Origin: Alphaproteobacteria bacterium
Lineage (GTDB): Bacteria; Pseudomonadota; Alphaproteobacteria; Micavibrionales; Micavibrionaceae
Assembly (NCBI GenBank): GCA_029880245.1
Contig: JAOUOR010000001.1
Span: forward strand, 1 to 64,000
Direction: 5' to 3'
DNA length: 64,000 bases
Part shown: one piece after another, positions 35,707 to 44,926 of the stretch
Numbering within the stretch: the first letter of the stretch is position 1
How the letters are laid out: each line of letters begins with the position of its first letter
The notes under the pieces: generated by a model
The model's database searches: none
What the model was told of the DNA's origin: nothing
The model's input: only the letters and a program-made list of their open reading frames with translations
Position numbers and translations under genes: made by a program

Positions 35707-36786
35707 ATGGGCAGTCCAAAAGCTATTTCCGACGATGTTAAAAAATCAAAATCACCCTTGTTGCAAGAACGTCATATTTATAAGCCCTTTTTATATCCGT
35801 GGTGTTACGAGGCTTGGCTGACGCAGCAGCGCATTCACTGGTTGCCCGAAGAAGTGCCTTTGGCCGAGGATGTTCGCGATTGGAAGAAGAATTTAACCCC
35901 GTCCGAGAAAAACCTGATGACCCAGATCTTCCGGTTTTTTACTCAAAGTGATGTCGAGGTGAATAATTGCTATATGAAGCATTATTCCCAAGTCTTCGGA
36001 CCTGTCGAAGTGCAGATGATGCTTTCGGCGTTTTCCAATATCGAAACGGTGCATATTGCTGCGTATTCTCATTTGCTCGACACGATTGGCATGCCTGAAG
36101 TCGAGTACGAGGCTTTCCTTAAATATAAGGAGATGAAGGATAAGTTTGATTATATGCAAAATGCCTCTATGGCCAGCCGCCGTGATATTGCAAAGACGAT
36201 GGCTATGTTCGGGGCGTTTACCGAAGGATTGCAGCTTTTTGCCTCATTCGCAATTTTGATGAATTTTCCACGTTTTAACAAGATGAAAGGCATGGGGCAG
36301 ATTGTCACTTGGTCTGTACGTGATGAGACTTTGCACTGTCTATCGATGATTCGCCTGTTTAACGGCTTTATTAACGAGAATCCTGATATTTGGGATGCGG
36401 ATCTTAAAGAGGAAATCTCGGAGTGTTGCCGTACGATTATTAATTTCGAGGACAATTTTATTGACTTGGCATTTGAGATGGGAGAAATCGAAGGTTTGAC
36501 GCCGGGCGAAGTGAAGCAATATATTCGCTATATCGGGGATCGCCGTTTGCAGCAGCTTAATCTTGAAGCTATTTACGGAGTGGATAAAAATCCTCTGCCG
36601 TGGATGGATGAGATGCTTAATGGTGCGGAACATACGAATTTCTTCGAAAACCGTGCCACAGAATACGCCAAAGCGTCAACCGAAGGGACTTGGGAATCTG
36701 TATTTGAGCGGGATATTTTTGCCGGTAATTACGGGAAGAAAATTGGCGGCATTGATGAGGACGATGAATCCAGCGAAGCGGCTTAA
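35707..36786 (+). CDS. nrdB: Ribonucleoside-diphosphate reductase, beta subunit (class Ia)
   Basis: The small subunit houses the di-iron centre and tyrosyl radical for NrdA. The 359-aa protein has the ferritin-like ligands: the first Glu/Asp region in QIFRFFTQSDVEVNNCY, NIETVHIAAYSHLL with the Glu, the His and the likely radical Tyr, and WSVRDETLHCLSMI with the later Glu/His pair. The acidic C-terminal tail (IDEDDESSE) is the part that docks in NrdA. It is 2.9 kb from nrdA on the same strand, with unrelated genes between them. Confidence 0.95.
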   Translation: MGSPKAISDDVKKSKSPLLQERHIYKPFLYPWCYEAWLTQQRIHWLPEEVPLAEDVRDWKKNLTPSEKNLMTQIFRFFTQSDVEVNNCYMKHYSQVFGPVEVQMMLSAFSNIETVHIAAYSHLLDTIGMPEVEYEAFLKYKEMKDKFDYMQNASMASRRDIAKTMAMFGAFTEGLQLFASFAILMNFPRFNKMKGMGQIVTWSVRDETLHCLSMIRLFNGFINENPDIWDADLKEEISECCRTIINFEDNFIDLAFEMGEIEGLTPGEVKQYIRYIGDRRLQQLNLEAIYGVDKNPLPWMDEMLNGAEHTNFFENRATEYAKASTEGTWESVFERDIFAGNYGKKIGGIDEDDESSEAA

Positions 36787-36818
36787 GGGGGCTTTGTTCG
36801 GATCAGGCCCGTTTTTTC
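36787..36818 (+). terminator. Probable nrdB terminator
   Basis: GGGGGC and GGCCCG can form a short GC-rich stem around about 12 nt, followed directly by six T. It starts immediately after the nrdB stop codon and lies in the gap before the convergent sulfurtransferase gene. Confidence 0.45.
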
Positions 36819-36836
36819 TAGAGTTCTGCCGGATTG

Positions 36837-37721
36837 TTAGCTTGTGGCGACATCCGTGTTTGTATCTTCATGTCCCCATTCACTCCATGACCCGTCATAC
36901 ACAGAAGTATTGTAATATCCTGCGTAATGCAGAGCTAGAGCCAGCGCGCAGGCTGTTATACCGCTACCGCAGCTTAAAATGACCCGCTCCGGCGGTTCAT
37001 TTTGCAAATCGATACCGCATTGATTGACTAATTGTATGATCTCGTTTTTTTCTTTGAATGTGCCATCTTGTTTGACCAAAGAAGAGCAAGGCAGATTAAG
37101 GCTGCCCGGGATATGGCCGCTGCGCATTTTTTCTCGCGGCTCCGGTGAGGCTCCTGAAAATCTGGCGGCGGGGCGAGCATCAAGAACAGGGTATGTGCAA
37201 CCACAAGAAACGCTTCGAACTGTTTCAATATTAGAGGCCAGGTGTTTCCTTTCTTTTTTTATTTTATAATCAGAGGGTTGTCTGTTTTTTGGCTTGTCTG
37301 TCTCAAGGGATAATCCTGCGGCTTTCCATGCCGGAAGGCCGCCATCAAGCACTAAAATTTTATCATGTCCGAAATACCGGAACGTCCACCAAACACGGGC
37401 CGGTCCCATAATCATGCCATGCTGCCCGTAAATAATCAGCAGATCATCATTCTTAATGCCAAGCTCTGATATTTTTTCTTCGAAAAAAGTTGTGTTGGGG
37501 AGCATATGCGGCAAATGGGAGCTTTGATCTGAAATGGCCTCAATATCAAAAAACACAGCATCCGGCAGACGTTCTTTTTCAAAGTTTTCGTGGATATTTT
37601 CTTCCGAACCGGGCAAGACAAAAGTAGCGTCAATAAAGACCGGTTTTTGATTGAGGATTTTAATTTCTTGCGCTTTTATAACGCAGCTTTCAGGGAAATT
37701 GAGGCTTGAATTGGAGTTCAT
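36837..37721 (-). CDS. sseA: Sulfurtransferase, 3-mercaptopyruvate sulfurtransferase-like
   Basis: A 294-aa tandem-rhodanese enzyme that moves sulfane sulfur to thiol acceptors or cyanide. The N-terminal inactive domain contains VFIDATFVLPG and DLLIIYGQHGM; the C-terminal domain carries the active Cys in the loop CGSGITAC (about 255), the motif of mercaptopyruvate sulfurtransferases. No signal peptide. Divergent from the redoxin-like gene at 37791. Confidence 0.88.
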   Translation of the reverse strand: MNSNSSLNFPESCVIKAQEIKILNQKPVFIDATFVLPGSEENIHENFEKERLPDAVFFDIEAISDQSSHLPHMLPNTTFFEEKISELGIKNDDLLIIYGQHGMIMGPARVWWTFRYFGHDKILVLDGGLPAWKAAGLSLETDKPKNRQPSDYKIKKERKHLASNIETVRSVSCGCTYPVLDARPAARFSGASPEPREKMRSGHIPGSLNLPCSSLVKQDGTFKEKNEIIQLVNQCGIDLQNEPPERVILSCGSGITACALALALHYAGYYNTSVYDGSWSEWGHEDTNTDVATS

Positions 37722-37790
37722 GGTTGAGGCTTACCCTAATTTAAGTGTATGATATTTTAACGACAATAACATTTTCAGGAAGAATTTGAA

Positions 37791-38525
37791 ATGGATGTAG
37801 AAAAAATACAAATTTTGCTGAATAAGGTCATTTATTATTTGGCTGCAGTGCTGATAACGGTCATTATTTTTGCCGGATTGGTTATTGAGGCCGGAAAGCT
37901 GCCGGAAGAGGAAAGAAACAAGATTATTGATGAAATGAAGCGTGCGGCGCAAGGGTTGCCCAGAAATGCGAATTTGCCGGTGCCCTGGCCTGCGCAGATG
38001 AATACGGAATATCCGGATTTCGAGGTGATTGATCAGGACGGCAGGCAGTTTAAAATTTCTTCGTTGAGGGGCAAGGTTATTCTGGTTGAGATTATAGATA
38101 TGATGAATCCGGTTTCATTAAGCTATAATGGCGCTGCCGAATATGGTTTGTTTGGTAAGGCACAAGGTGCGGATCAATATGAGATTAGCCTTGCCAAAAC
38201 AATAGAAAAACAAATGCAGGGTAGTTTTTCTTTGCCCCATGCTGAAGTGATTGTATTAAAATTAATCGTGTATAATCAGGAAGGTACGCAGCCAAATGCT
38301 ATGGATGCAGAAAGCTGGGCAAATTTTTATCGTTTAAAGAAAGAAGATAATTATTATGTTGTTGTTCCGGCTAAGGACTTTCGTGGTGAAGAAACTGATA
38401 GAATTGTCCCTGGATACCAGCTTATAGACAGAGACTTTAATTTGCGTGTAGATGCGGCGGGACCGGCGCCAAAGCATAACTTTAAAATGTCCCTGATTCC
38501 GCACATACCCAAATTGGCGAAGTAA
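37791..38525 (+). CDS. Membrane-anchored redoxin-like protein without catalytic cysteines
   Basis: A 244-aa protein with one N-terminal membrane segment (about 14-34). It continues as a periplasmic domain opening like TlpA/SCO redoxins: YPDFEVIDQDGRQFKISSLRGKVILVEI. At the place of the CXXC redox motif it reads IDMMNPVS, with no cysteine anywhere in the chain, so it cannot be a conventional thiol oxidoreductase. It ends 15 nt before the large fusion gene and is surely cotranscribed with it. It might be a scaffold or metal chaperone for it; function unknown. Confidence 0.7.
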   Translation: MDVEKIQILLNKVIYYLAAVLITVIIFAGLVIEAGKLPEEERNKIIDEMKRAAQGLPRNANLPVPWPAQMNTEYPDFEVIDQDGRQFKISSLRGKVILVEIIDMMNPVSLSYNGAAEYGLFGKAQGADQYEISLAKTIEKQMQGSFSLPHAEVIVLKLIVYNQEGTQPNAMDAESWANFYRLKKEDNYYVVVPAKDFRGEETDRIVPGYQLIDRDFNLRVDAAGPAPKHNFKMSLIPHIPKLAK

Positions 38526-38540
38526 GAGAGTAGAAAAGTA

Positions 38541-41500
38541 ATGATTAGAAGTGGCTGGGGAAAGCCGTGTGTAATTCTGCTATTCTTTCTTGTTGCGGTT
38601 CTCTTGTATTTTTGGCTGTCCTCTCGTTATCCCAGTTTGAATGCCAAGGCTGTGCTAAATACATCTGCGCCTCTTTCAGCGCTTGGTTTTGATCCGGTTG
38701 TCGAGATTAAAGATAGCTTTACTACCTTTGAGAAAATATTCTGGAATACGGTTAACTGGATGAATACAAATCTGAAGGGTATGAGTTTTTCCTTTGTTTT
38801 TGGTTCATTTTTTCTGGCGCTTATGCCCTGTTTAAATTTAAGGCAATCCCTTTCGGGATTTAAAAGTGCGCTTTTGGGTTTGGGAATTGGGGCGCCTTTG
38901 GGTGTATGTGTTAATTGTGCCGCGCCGATTGCAAGGGCAATGCAAGCCAGTGGTCACACACTACAAACGGCTTTAGCTGCGCTTATCGCCTCACCGAGCC
39001 TTAATATTGTTGTGATTATGATGGCGTTTTCCCTGTTCCCGTTTCATATGGTGGCAACAAGGCTGGTTTTTGTTTTGCTGTTTATACTGGTTCTTATTCC
39101 GCTGGCTTGTCATTTCCTTTTTAAGCGTGAAGTGATCATACAAAAATCGGGTGAGAAATTGTGTAAAACGATTTCGGCGCAAGGGACTGAGGACATTGTC
39201 TTTGATAAAGGGATAAAGGGGTGGGGGCAAGCCGCATTATGGGCTTTCAAGGCCTATATCATAGCATTTCTAACTTTGCTTAAAATTGCTTTTCCTCTCA
39301 TGATTTTGGCCGGCTTTCTGGGGGGCGTTGCCGTTACGGTTTTACCGTGGGAGATGTTTCATACTCTAAATATGGATTTAAATGCGGGTATGCTGGTGCT
39401 GGTGATGTTTGTGCTTGCTTTATTCGGGACGATCTTACCCTCTCCGATTGCTTTTGACGTGATATTGTCTTCTGTTTTGCTGCAGGTCGGAGTGCCTATG
39501 CCTTATGTCGCTGTGCTCTTTTTTACGCTCGGGACATTTAGCATTTATGCGTTGTTTATTGTCTGGCAGGCTGTTTCTTTCCGTGTAGCTGCGTTTTTGT
39601 TTTTGACGACAGCCGGTTTAGGTGTTCTGGCCGGAGGAAGTGCATTTCTGTCGGAGGAATACTTGCTGACCAAAGCAGGGCAAGAGATCAAGGCGGCTAC
39701 GAAAACGTATAGCGTGGAGATGCCAAGTACTGCGGACGAATTTGATCCTGTACTGGAAAGGTCTGAGGAGAATATAGTTAATTTTGCTGCACTTTCTTTT
39801 GCAATGCAGGAGCAAAGATTTGACTTTGTGCCAATGTCCGATGAGCTTTTGCAAAAGCGGCCCGAGGATATCAGGATTATGCAGCATGATTTTATTGCAC
39901 CTCCAGAAAATAAACAGAATCGCTTTACAAGACTCTATGGAGAGGAGCTAGGCATAGAGCAGCCTTATCTGGTTTCCTATACATCGTTTTTTCCTGATGA
40001 TCTGGTTTATGTCACGATGTCGATTGCTTCGGGGGATGTGCATAATGATGGCTGGCCGGATCTTCTGGTAATGGGGGACCATGATGTCATGCCCAATATA
40101 ATGCTGTATAGCAATTTGGGCGGCGAAGAATTTAAACGTCAGTTTCTGCCGGTGACGGCGGATATGGGTATGGTGGTTCTGGTAAGCTTGGCTGATTTGA
40201 ATGCCGATGGCTGGCTGGATATTGTGTTTGCGACATATAATGGCACTAATTATGTGATTTACAATGATAAGGGTGAATTTAAAGGCGATCATCTCGAAAT
40301 TTTGCATGATCGTGAAGGTCAGGGTATTACAATGAGTTTGGGATTTGCCGATATTGACCTGGATGGTGATTTGGATATTTTTGAAGGCAATTGGTCTGAT
40401 GGTGCGTTGGTGGTTAATCAGGAGCCTTCAAGAGATTATATCCTTAAGGCAACAGAAGAGGGTTATGAGCCTGTAAGACTGGAAAAGGGGGTGACGGGCG
40501 AGACTTTAACCAGTATTTTTGGCGATTTCAATGAGGACGGGTTTCCTGATCTTTATATCGGCAATGACTATATTATAGGTGAAATTTCGGATCAGCTTCT
40601 GCTGGGTGACGGGAAAGGCGGGTTTGTGCCGTATCAGGAAGCGCAACAGGGCATGGGCATACAGGGCGGTCAATCTACGATGAGCACCGAGTTTACAGAT
40701 ATAGATAATGATTTGAAGCCGGATTTTTATATTGGGCAAATTGCCTATAGCGGCCAATATATGCATGCTATGTCTAAAATAGCGGAGCGGCAGATTTCTT
40801 ATTCTGATTTTTGTGATGTTCAAGGTATTAAGGGCTTATCAAAAGAGGAGTGCCTCAAGGATATGACATATCGGGAAGCTCTAATCCGTGCTGCCCATTT
40901 TATTACAGATGCTTGTGATGTCTTACAGGATAAGGAGCAGCATAAGAAATGTTTGGCGCATATGCTGCATTTTAAAAAGAATTGTTTCTTTATGGACGCC
41001 AGTAATGATCAGGATAATTTGGATTTACTAAAGGCTATATCGGAGCGTTATCTGGAAATATGCGCGCGGGATGACCATGAAGAAGATGATGAGGAGGACG
41101 AAATCGTTTTTGATTACAATATACCGGTGTCGAATTTATCGTTGCATAATGTTTTGCTGCGCAAAAAAGGTGCAGAAAACAGTTATACGGAAAATGCTAA
41201 TTCTTCTGGTATAGGGTATGGCGCATGGAGCTGGAACTCGCGGTTTGCCGATGTTAATAATGATGGCTGGAAGGATTTATATATCGCGAATGGTAATTAT
41301 TTTCCGATGGCTCTGGCGTCCAATGTCTTCTATGTGAACAAAGGTAATGGGAGTTTTGAGGATAAAACCAAGGAAGCCGGACTAGAAGATTATACTGTTT
41401 CTTCGGCTTATACCTATGTTGATTATGACCGCGACGGGGATCTGGATATTATCACGGTGCCGATGGACACGCCGCTTACTATTTACCGCAATGAAAATAA

Positions 41501-41792
41501 CGGTACCAATAATGCTATTGTTTTTGCGCTGGAAGATAGGCGCAGCAAAAACATATTCGGATATGGCGCTAAAGTCCTTATTTCCTATGAGGTTGATGGG
41601 AATACTATGCAACAAAGACAAGATATTCAAGGCTCCGGCGGGTATAAATCATTTAATGCGCCAGAGGCTCATTTCGGGCTTGGTAATGCGCAGAATGTAA
41701 CCCGAGTTTCTGTGGAATGGCCGGATGGTGGACAAAGCGTTGTTGAGGGCATTTTTTTTGCAGGGAAACTCTATAAAATTATCAGGGAATAA
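38541..41792 (+). CDS. Fusion of an ArsP/YraQ-like permease with FG-GAP repeats and ASPIC/UnbV domain
   Basis: The 1083-aa protein has about eight membrane helices in residues 1-370 that resemble DUF318 permeases, with cysteines in the reentrant segment PLGVCVNCAAPIARAMQASG (119-138) and a second half-repeat near TILPSPIAFDV. The soluble remainder is a beta-propeller of FG-GAP/VCBS-type Ca-binding repeats (DLNADGWLDIVF, DIDLDGDLDIFEGN, DFNEDGFPDLYIGN, DVNNDGWKDLYIANG, DYDRDGDLDIITV). It ends in an ASPIC/UnbV domain (FGLGNAQNVTRVSVEWPDG). A transporter joined to a periplasmic CRTAC1-like propeller is uncommon. Substrate unknown. It follows the redoxin-like gene. Confidence 0.85.
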   Translation: MIRSGWGKPCVILLFFLVAVLLYFWLSSRYPSLNAKAVLNTSAPLSALGFDPVVEIKDSFTTFEKIFWNTVNWMNTNLKGMSFSFVFGSFFLALMPCLNLRQSLSGFKSALLGLGIGAPLGVCVNCAAPIARAMQASGHTLQTALAALIASPSLNIVVIMMAFSLFPFHMVATRLVFVLLFILVLIPLACHFLFKREVIIQKSGEKLCKTISAQGTEDIVFDKGIKGWGQAALWAFKAYIIAFLTLLKIAFPLMILAGFLGGVAVTVLPWEMFHTLNMDLNAGMLVLVMFVLALFGTILPSPIAFDVILSSVLLQVGVPMPYVAVLFFTLGTFSIYALFIVWQAVSFRVAAFLFLTTAGLGVLAGGSAFLSEEYLLTKAGQEIKAATKTYSVEMPSTADEFDPVLERSEENIVNFAALSFAMQEQRFDFVPMSDELLQKRPEDIRIMQHDFIAPPENKQNRFTRLYGEELGIEQPYLVSYTSFFPDDLVYVTMSIASGDVHNDGWPDLLVMGDHDVMPNIMLYSNLGGEEFKRQFLPVTADMGMVVLVSLADLNADGWLDIVFATYNGTNYVIYNDKGEFKGDHLEILHDREGQGITMSLGFADIDLDGDLDIFEGNWSDGALVVNQEPSRDYILKATEEGYEPVRLEKGVTGETLTSIFGDFNEDGFPDLYIGNDYIIGEISDQLLLGDGKGGFVPYQEAQQGMGIQGGQSTMSTEFTDIDNDLKPDFYIGQIAYSGQYMHAMSKIAERQISYSDFCDVQGIKGLSKEECLKDMTYREALIRAAHFITDACDVLQDKEQHKKCLAHMLHFKKNCFFMDASNDQDNLDLLKAISERYLEICARDDHEEDDEEDEIVFDYNIPVSNLSLHNVLLRKKGAENSYTENANSSGIGYGAWSWNSRFADVNNDGWKDLYIANGNYFPMALASNVFYVNKGNGSFEDKTKEAGLEDYTVSSAYTYVDYDRDGDLDIITVPMDTPLTIYRNENNGTNNAIVFALEDRRSKNIFGYGAKVLISYEVDGNTMQQRQDIQGSGGYKSFNAPEAHFGLGNAQNVTRVSVEWPDGGQSVVEGIFFAGKLYKIIRE

Positions 41793-41796
41793 TCTC

Positions 41797-42135
41797 TTAT
41801 ATGGGCATACGCATGACTTCCTGATAAGCGGCAATCATTTTATCGCGAAAGGTCATGATAGTTTGAACCTGAATTTCGGCTGCTGTGACGGCTTGTACAA
41901 CATCTGTTATATCGGCTTGACCGGTTACGGCTGCGGCAGACATTTGTTCGCCGCGTTTAAGCGTATCTATGGACTGGGTAACGCTGTTTTTAACAAGGTC
42001 TAGAAAGACGCCGTCATCTTGGGTTTTGTTTCCTGCCTTCCCCAATATATCAGTTGCTTTTCCTGCGGCTGATAAATTACTGGTCTGGCTATAGGCATTT
42101 ATGGCCTGATTTGCATTTATGGTATTTGTCGGCAT
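41797..42135 (-). CDS. fliE: Flagellar hook-basal body complex protein FliE
   Basis: FliE joins the MS ring to the rod. The 112-aa protein has the conserved C-terminal half: DIVDVVQAVTAAEIQVQTIMTFRDKMIAAYQEVMRM is split as ITDVVQAVTAAEIQVQTIMTF and RDKMIAAYQEVMRMPI. The N-terminal half is variable as usual. It is the third gene of the flgB-flgC-fliE run, and converges 4 nt from the end of the large fusion gene. Confidence 0.92.
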   Translation of the reverse strand: MPTNTINANQAINAYSQTSNLSAAGKATDILGKAGNKTQDDGVFLDLVKNSVTQSIDTLKRGEQMSAAAVTGQADITDVVQAVTAAEIQVQTIMTFRDKMIAAYQEVMRMPI

Positions 42136-42186
42136 TGTCTTTGGTCCTTGTCTTCTTATTTTACTCTATTAGCGCCATGTAATCAA

Positions 42187-42606
42187 TCATGAGCGCAACA
42201 GGTCAATCGTGCGCGATATCATTGTACGCGATTGCTCTATCATTCCTAAATTTGCCTCATAGGAACGCTGTGCTTCCCTGATGTCCATAATCTCGAGAAT
42301 TGTATTGACGTTCGGCATTTTTACAAATCCGTCTTCATTGGCTGCTGGGTGATCAGGCATGAATTTAAGCTCGAATGGTGTTTTCATGTCGCGGCTAATA
42401 TCGTCAACATTAACGAAATGGACGCCCATTTCCTTATCCAGTTCATTTTTAAAGCTGATTGTCTGGCGTCTGTAGGGATCTGCACCCGGTGTTTTCCCTG
42501 TCGTGTCCGCATTGGCGACATTTTCAGTTATGACACGAATACGTGCGCCCTGAGCGCGCATACCGTGGGCGGAAATTTGCATGGCATTGAGGATATCGCT
42601 GCTCAT
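42187..42606 (-). CDS. flgC: Flagellar basal-body rod protein FlgC
   Basis: A 139-aa proximal rod protein with the N-terminal rod signature (MQISAHGMRAQGARIRVITENVANADTTG) and the C-terminal YEANLGMIEQSRTMISRTIDLLR. Typical FlgC length. It sits 13 nt after flgB and 51 nt before fliE. Confidence 0.94.
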   Translation of the reverse strand: MSSDILNAMQISAHGMRAQGARIRVITENVANADTTGKTPGADPYRRQTISFKNELDKEMGVHFVNVDDISRDMKTPFELKFMPDHPAANEDGFVKMPNVNTILEIMDIREAQRSYEANLGMIEQSRTMISRTIDLLRS

Positions 42607-42619
42607 AATTTAATCTCCT

Positions 42620-43036
42620 TTATCGTGTTCCAAGGGCAGTTTTAATCATGCCGACATGTTTTTGGTAAATATTGGTCATCAATGTATAATCCATAACCGT
42701 TCGCCCGCTTTTCATAAGCTGTTCTTCCATGATGACGGCATTTCCAGCAGGGGCAACTTCATAGGTCTCGCGTTGTTTTCTGGATTGTGTGTTAAGCTCT
42801 TCCTGACCTTGTCCCATATGGCTATGAGATGTTTTGACCAAAGAGATATCGCTTACACCTTTATTTGGTATAGCGGCTCCCAGAAATTTTGAAAAATTGA
42901 CCTCTTTCATGTCTTTTGGACGGTATCCGGGTGTATCGGAATTGGCTATATTTTGCGCAATAACGCCTTGTCGCTGGTTCAAAAACTCCATTTTTGCGCC
43001 GATTCCCTGAAAAAGTCCTATATCTTGTATTGTCAT
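42620..43036 (-). CDS. flgB: Flagellar basal-body rod protein FlgB
   Basis: From the ATG at 43036 (MTIQDIGLFQGIGAKMEFLN) the protein is 138 aa, with the rod signature QRQGVIAQNIANSDTPGYRP. The frame is open 44 residues further upstream, but AAAGG before 43036 and the family start decide against it. First of flgB-flgC-fliE. It is divergent from the FlhB-like gene with only 53 nt between the starts, so the two promoters must overlap. Confidence 0.92.
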   Translation of the reverse strand: MTIQDIGLFQGIGAKMEFLNQRQGVIAQNIANSDTPGYRPKDMKEVNFSKFLGAAIPNKGVSDISLVKTSHSHMGQGQEELNTQSRKQRETYEVAPAGNAVIMEEQLMKSGRTVMDYTLMTNIYQKHVGMIKTALGTR

Positions 43037-43089
43037 TTTATTGTACCTTTGTCTTTCATCTGGTTTTAAGGCTTGCAGGAAATATGCCA

Positions 43090-43455
43090 ATGGACGATGG
43101 ATTTGACGACGAATATAAAAAGGGCGGCAATTCAGACTTAAGTGGTTTGAATATAAGGAAAATTCCAACCAGAAAAACCGCTGTGGCGCTTAAAGAATCG
43201 AATGAGGGGAAAAATATACCCCGTATAGCTGCTGCCGGGCGGGGAAATTTGGCCGAAAAAATACTGGAATTAGCCTTTGAAAACGGCATAAAAGTGCGGG
43301 AGGATAGTGATCTGGCAGAAATGCTGGTGGCTGTGGAACTGGATAGCCCCATACCATCAGAGGCTTTTATGGCTGTGGGAGAAATTTTATCCTATTTATA
43401 CAAGGCCAATGGACAGGATAATCCGTTTGATACGTTAATTGCGGATGGAGAATAA
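43090..43455 (+). CDS. FlhB C-terminal-domain-like flagellar export protein
   Basis: The 121-aa protein carries the cytoplasmic FlhB-type domain alone: IPRIAAAGRGNLAEKILELA, then an EDSDLAEMLVAVELDSPIPSEAF region and the terminal EILSYLYKAN. The membrane part and the NPTH cleavage site of full FlhB are missing. Such small paralogues (FhlB/YlqH type) partly replace or assist the FlhB C-domain in export switching. AGGA at 43077-43080 fits the start at 43090 (MDDGF) better than 43084. It precedes fliO by 5 nt. Confidence 0.75.
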   Translation: MDDGFDDEYKKGGNSDLSGLNIRKIPTRKTAVALKESNEGKNIPRIAAAGRGNLAEKILELAFENGIKVREDSDLAEMLVAVELDSPIPSEAFMAVGEILSYLYKANGQDNPFDTLIADGE

Positions 43456-43460
43456 GTATT

Positions 43461-43739
43461 ATGGATATGGATATTTTAAGATTATTATTATCTCTAGGCG
43501 TTGTTTTAGGGCTGATGTGGGGGCTTGCCTTTTTTATTAAAAAGCTGGGTCTTGCGGGGGCACAGCCTGTTCAAAAAAGCGGGAAGAAAGACCTTGAGGT
43601 CGTAGAATCTCTGTTTTTGGATGCGCGCCGCAGAGCTGTTATTTTAAGGTATAAGGATAAGGAACATCTGGTGATTTTGGGGGCAAATAGTGAAACCCTG
43701 ATTGAAACAAGAGATGTAAATCCGGATCAAAGCGCCTAA
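43461..43739 (+). CDS. fliO: Flagellar biosynthesis protein FliO-like
   Basis: A 92-aa protein with one N-terminal membrane helix (about 5-27), a short linker and a small domain LEVVESLFLDARRRAVILRYKDKEHLVILG, the FliO pattern. FliO helps assemble the FliP pore of the flagellar export gate. It is cotranscribed with the FlhB-like gene and near divergent flgB, an arrangement known in alphaproteobacteria. Confidence 0.8.
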   Translation: MDMDILRLLLSLGVVLGLMWGLAFFIKKLGLAGAQPVQKSGKKDLEVVESLFLDARRRAVILRYKDKEHLVILGANSETLIETRDVNPDQSA

Positions 43740-43779
43740 AAACCTTGTGTTTTGATCTGTGTATGTATATTTTCCCGCC

Positions 43780-44922
43780 ATGACTGAAACCAAAATAAAT
43801 TCCCTTGGCTTTGCCAAGCCTGTTGATGAAACCCGCGTGGTTGTTGCCATGTCGGGCGGGGTTGATTCGTCTGTGGTAGCAGCGCTACTTCACGAAGAGG
43901 GCTACGACGTCATTGGTGTGACATTGCAATTGTATGATTATGGCGGAAATGCCGGTGATGTAGTCAAAAGTAAAACCTGCTGTGCGGGGCAGGATATATA
44001 CGATGCCAAGCGTGTGGCCGAGCAGTTTGGTTTTCCGCATTATGTGATGAATTACGAAAGCAATTTCCGTGAGGCTGTGATTGATGATTTCGCTGATAGT
44101 TATTTGCGCGGAGAAACGCCGATTCCGTGTGTTAAATGTAACCAGACTGTCAAATTTCAGGATTTGCTGACGGTTGCCAAGGATTTGGGCGCGGATTGTA
44201 TGGCCACAGGGCATTATATTCGCCGAGACGTTGATGAAAGTGGCGTAGCGAGCCTGTATAGGGGGTTTGATGAGGGGAAGGATCAGAGCTACTTTCTTTT
44301 TGCGACCACTCAAGAACAGCTTGATTATCTTAGGTTCCCGCTTGGGGGTATAGGTAAGGATGTAACGCGCCGGCATGCAGAGCGTTTAGGGCTTCGTAAT
44401 GCCGAAAAACCTGATTCGCAGGATATATGCTTTGTGCCGCATGGCGATTATGCCAAGGTGGTCAAAAAAATGCGGCCCGAGGCCGAGAAATCAGGCGAGA
44501 TTATTCATATTGATGGGCGCGTTGTGGGTACGCATAGCGGCATTATTCATTACACGATCGGACAGCGTAAGGGCCTTGGGATTGGCGGGGGTGTGACCGA
44601 GAATAACGAGCCGCTTTATGTTATTGCCCTTGATCCGGTGAAAAATCAGGTCATGGTTGGGCCGAAGGAAGCTCTGGCCAGAACTGTGTTAAAAATCAAA
44701 CAATGCAACTGGCTATTGGATGATAAAGTCATGGGACCGATTTCAGTTGATTTAAAATTCCGGTCAGTGATGAAACCGACAAAGGCCAAGCTACATATTA
44801 ACGGTGAAGATGCGGAAATCCACCTTGATTCACCACATTACGGAATCGCAGCCGGGCAGGCGGCTGTGTGCTATATTGATGATAAGGTTATTGGTGGTGG
44901 CTGGATAAGTGCTGCGAAATAA
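43780..44922 (+). CDS. mnmA: tRNA-specific 2-thiouridylase
   Basis: MnmA thiolates U34 of tRNAs for Lys, Glu and Gln using ATP and sulfur relayed by Tus/IscS. The protein has the PP-loop AMSGGVDSSVVAALL, catalytic cysteines in the stretch PIPCVKCNQTVKF and in PDSQDICFVPHGDY, and the C-terminal beta-barrel. The usual start aligns with the ATG at 43780 (MTETKIN); an in-frame ATG at 43759 adds seven residues. No Shine-Dalgarno is seen at either, so the start is uncertain. Convergent with rsh, 4 nt apart. Confidence 0.94.
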   Translation: MTETKINSLGFAKPVDETRVVVAMSGGVDSSVVAALLHEEGYDVIGVTLQLYDYGGNAGDVVKSKTCCAGQDIYDAKRVAEQFGFPHYVMNYESNFREAVIDDFADSYLRGETPIPCVKCNQTVKFQDLLTVAKDLGADCMATGHYIRRDVDESGVASLYRGFDEGKDQSYFLFATTQEQLDYLRFPLGGIGKDVTRRHAERLGLRNAEKPDSQDICFVPHGDYAKVVKKMRPEAEKSGEIIHIDGRVVGTHSGIIHYTIGQRKGLGIGGGVTENNEPLYVIALDPVKNQVMVGPKEALARTVLKIKQCNWLLDDKVMGPISVDLKFRSVMKPTKAKLHINGEDAEIHLDSPHYGIAAGQAAVCYIDDKVIGGGWISAAK

Positions 44923-44926
44923 GGTG

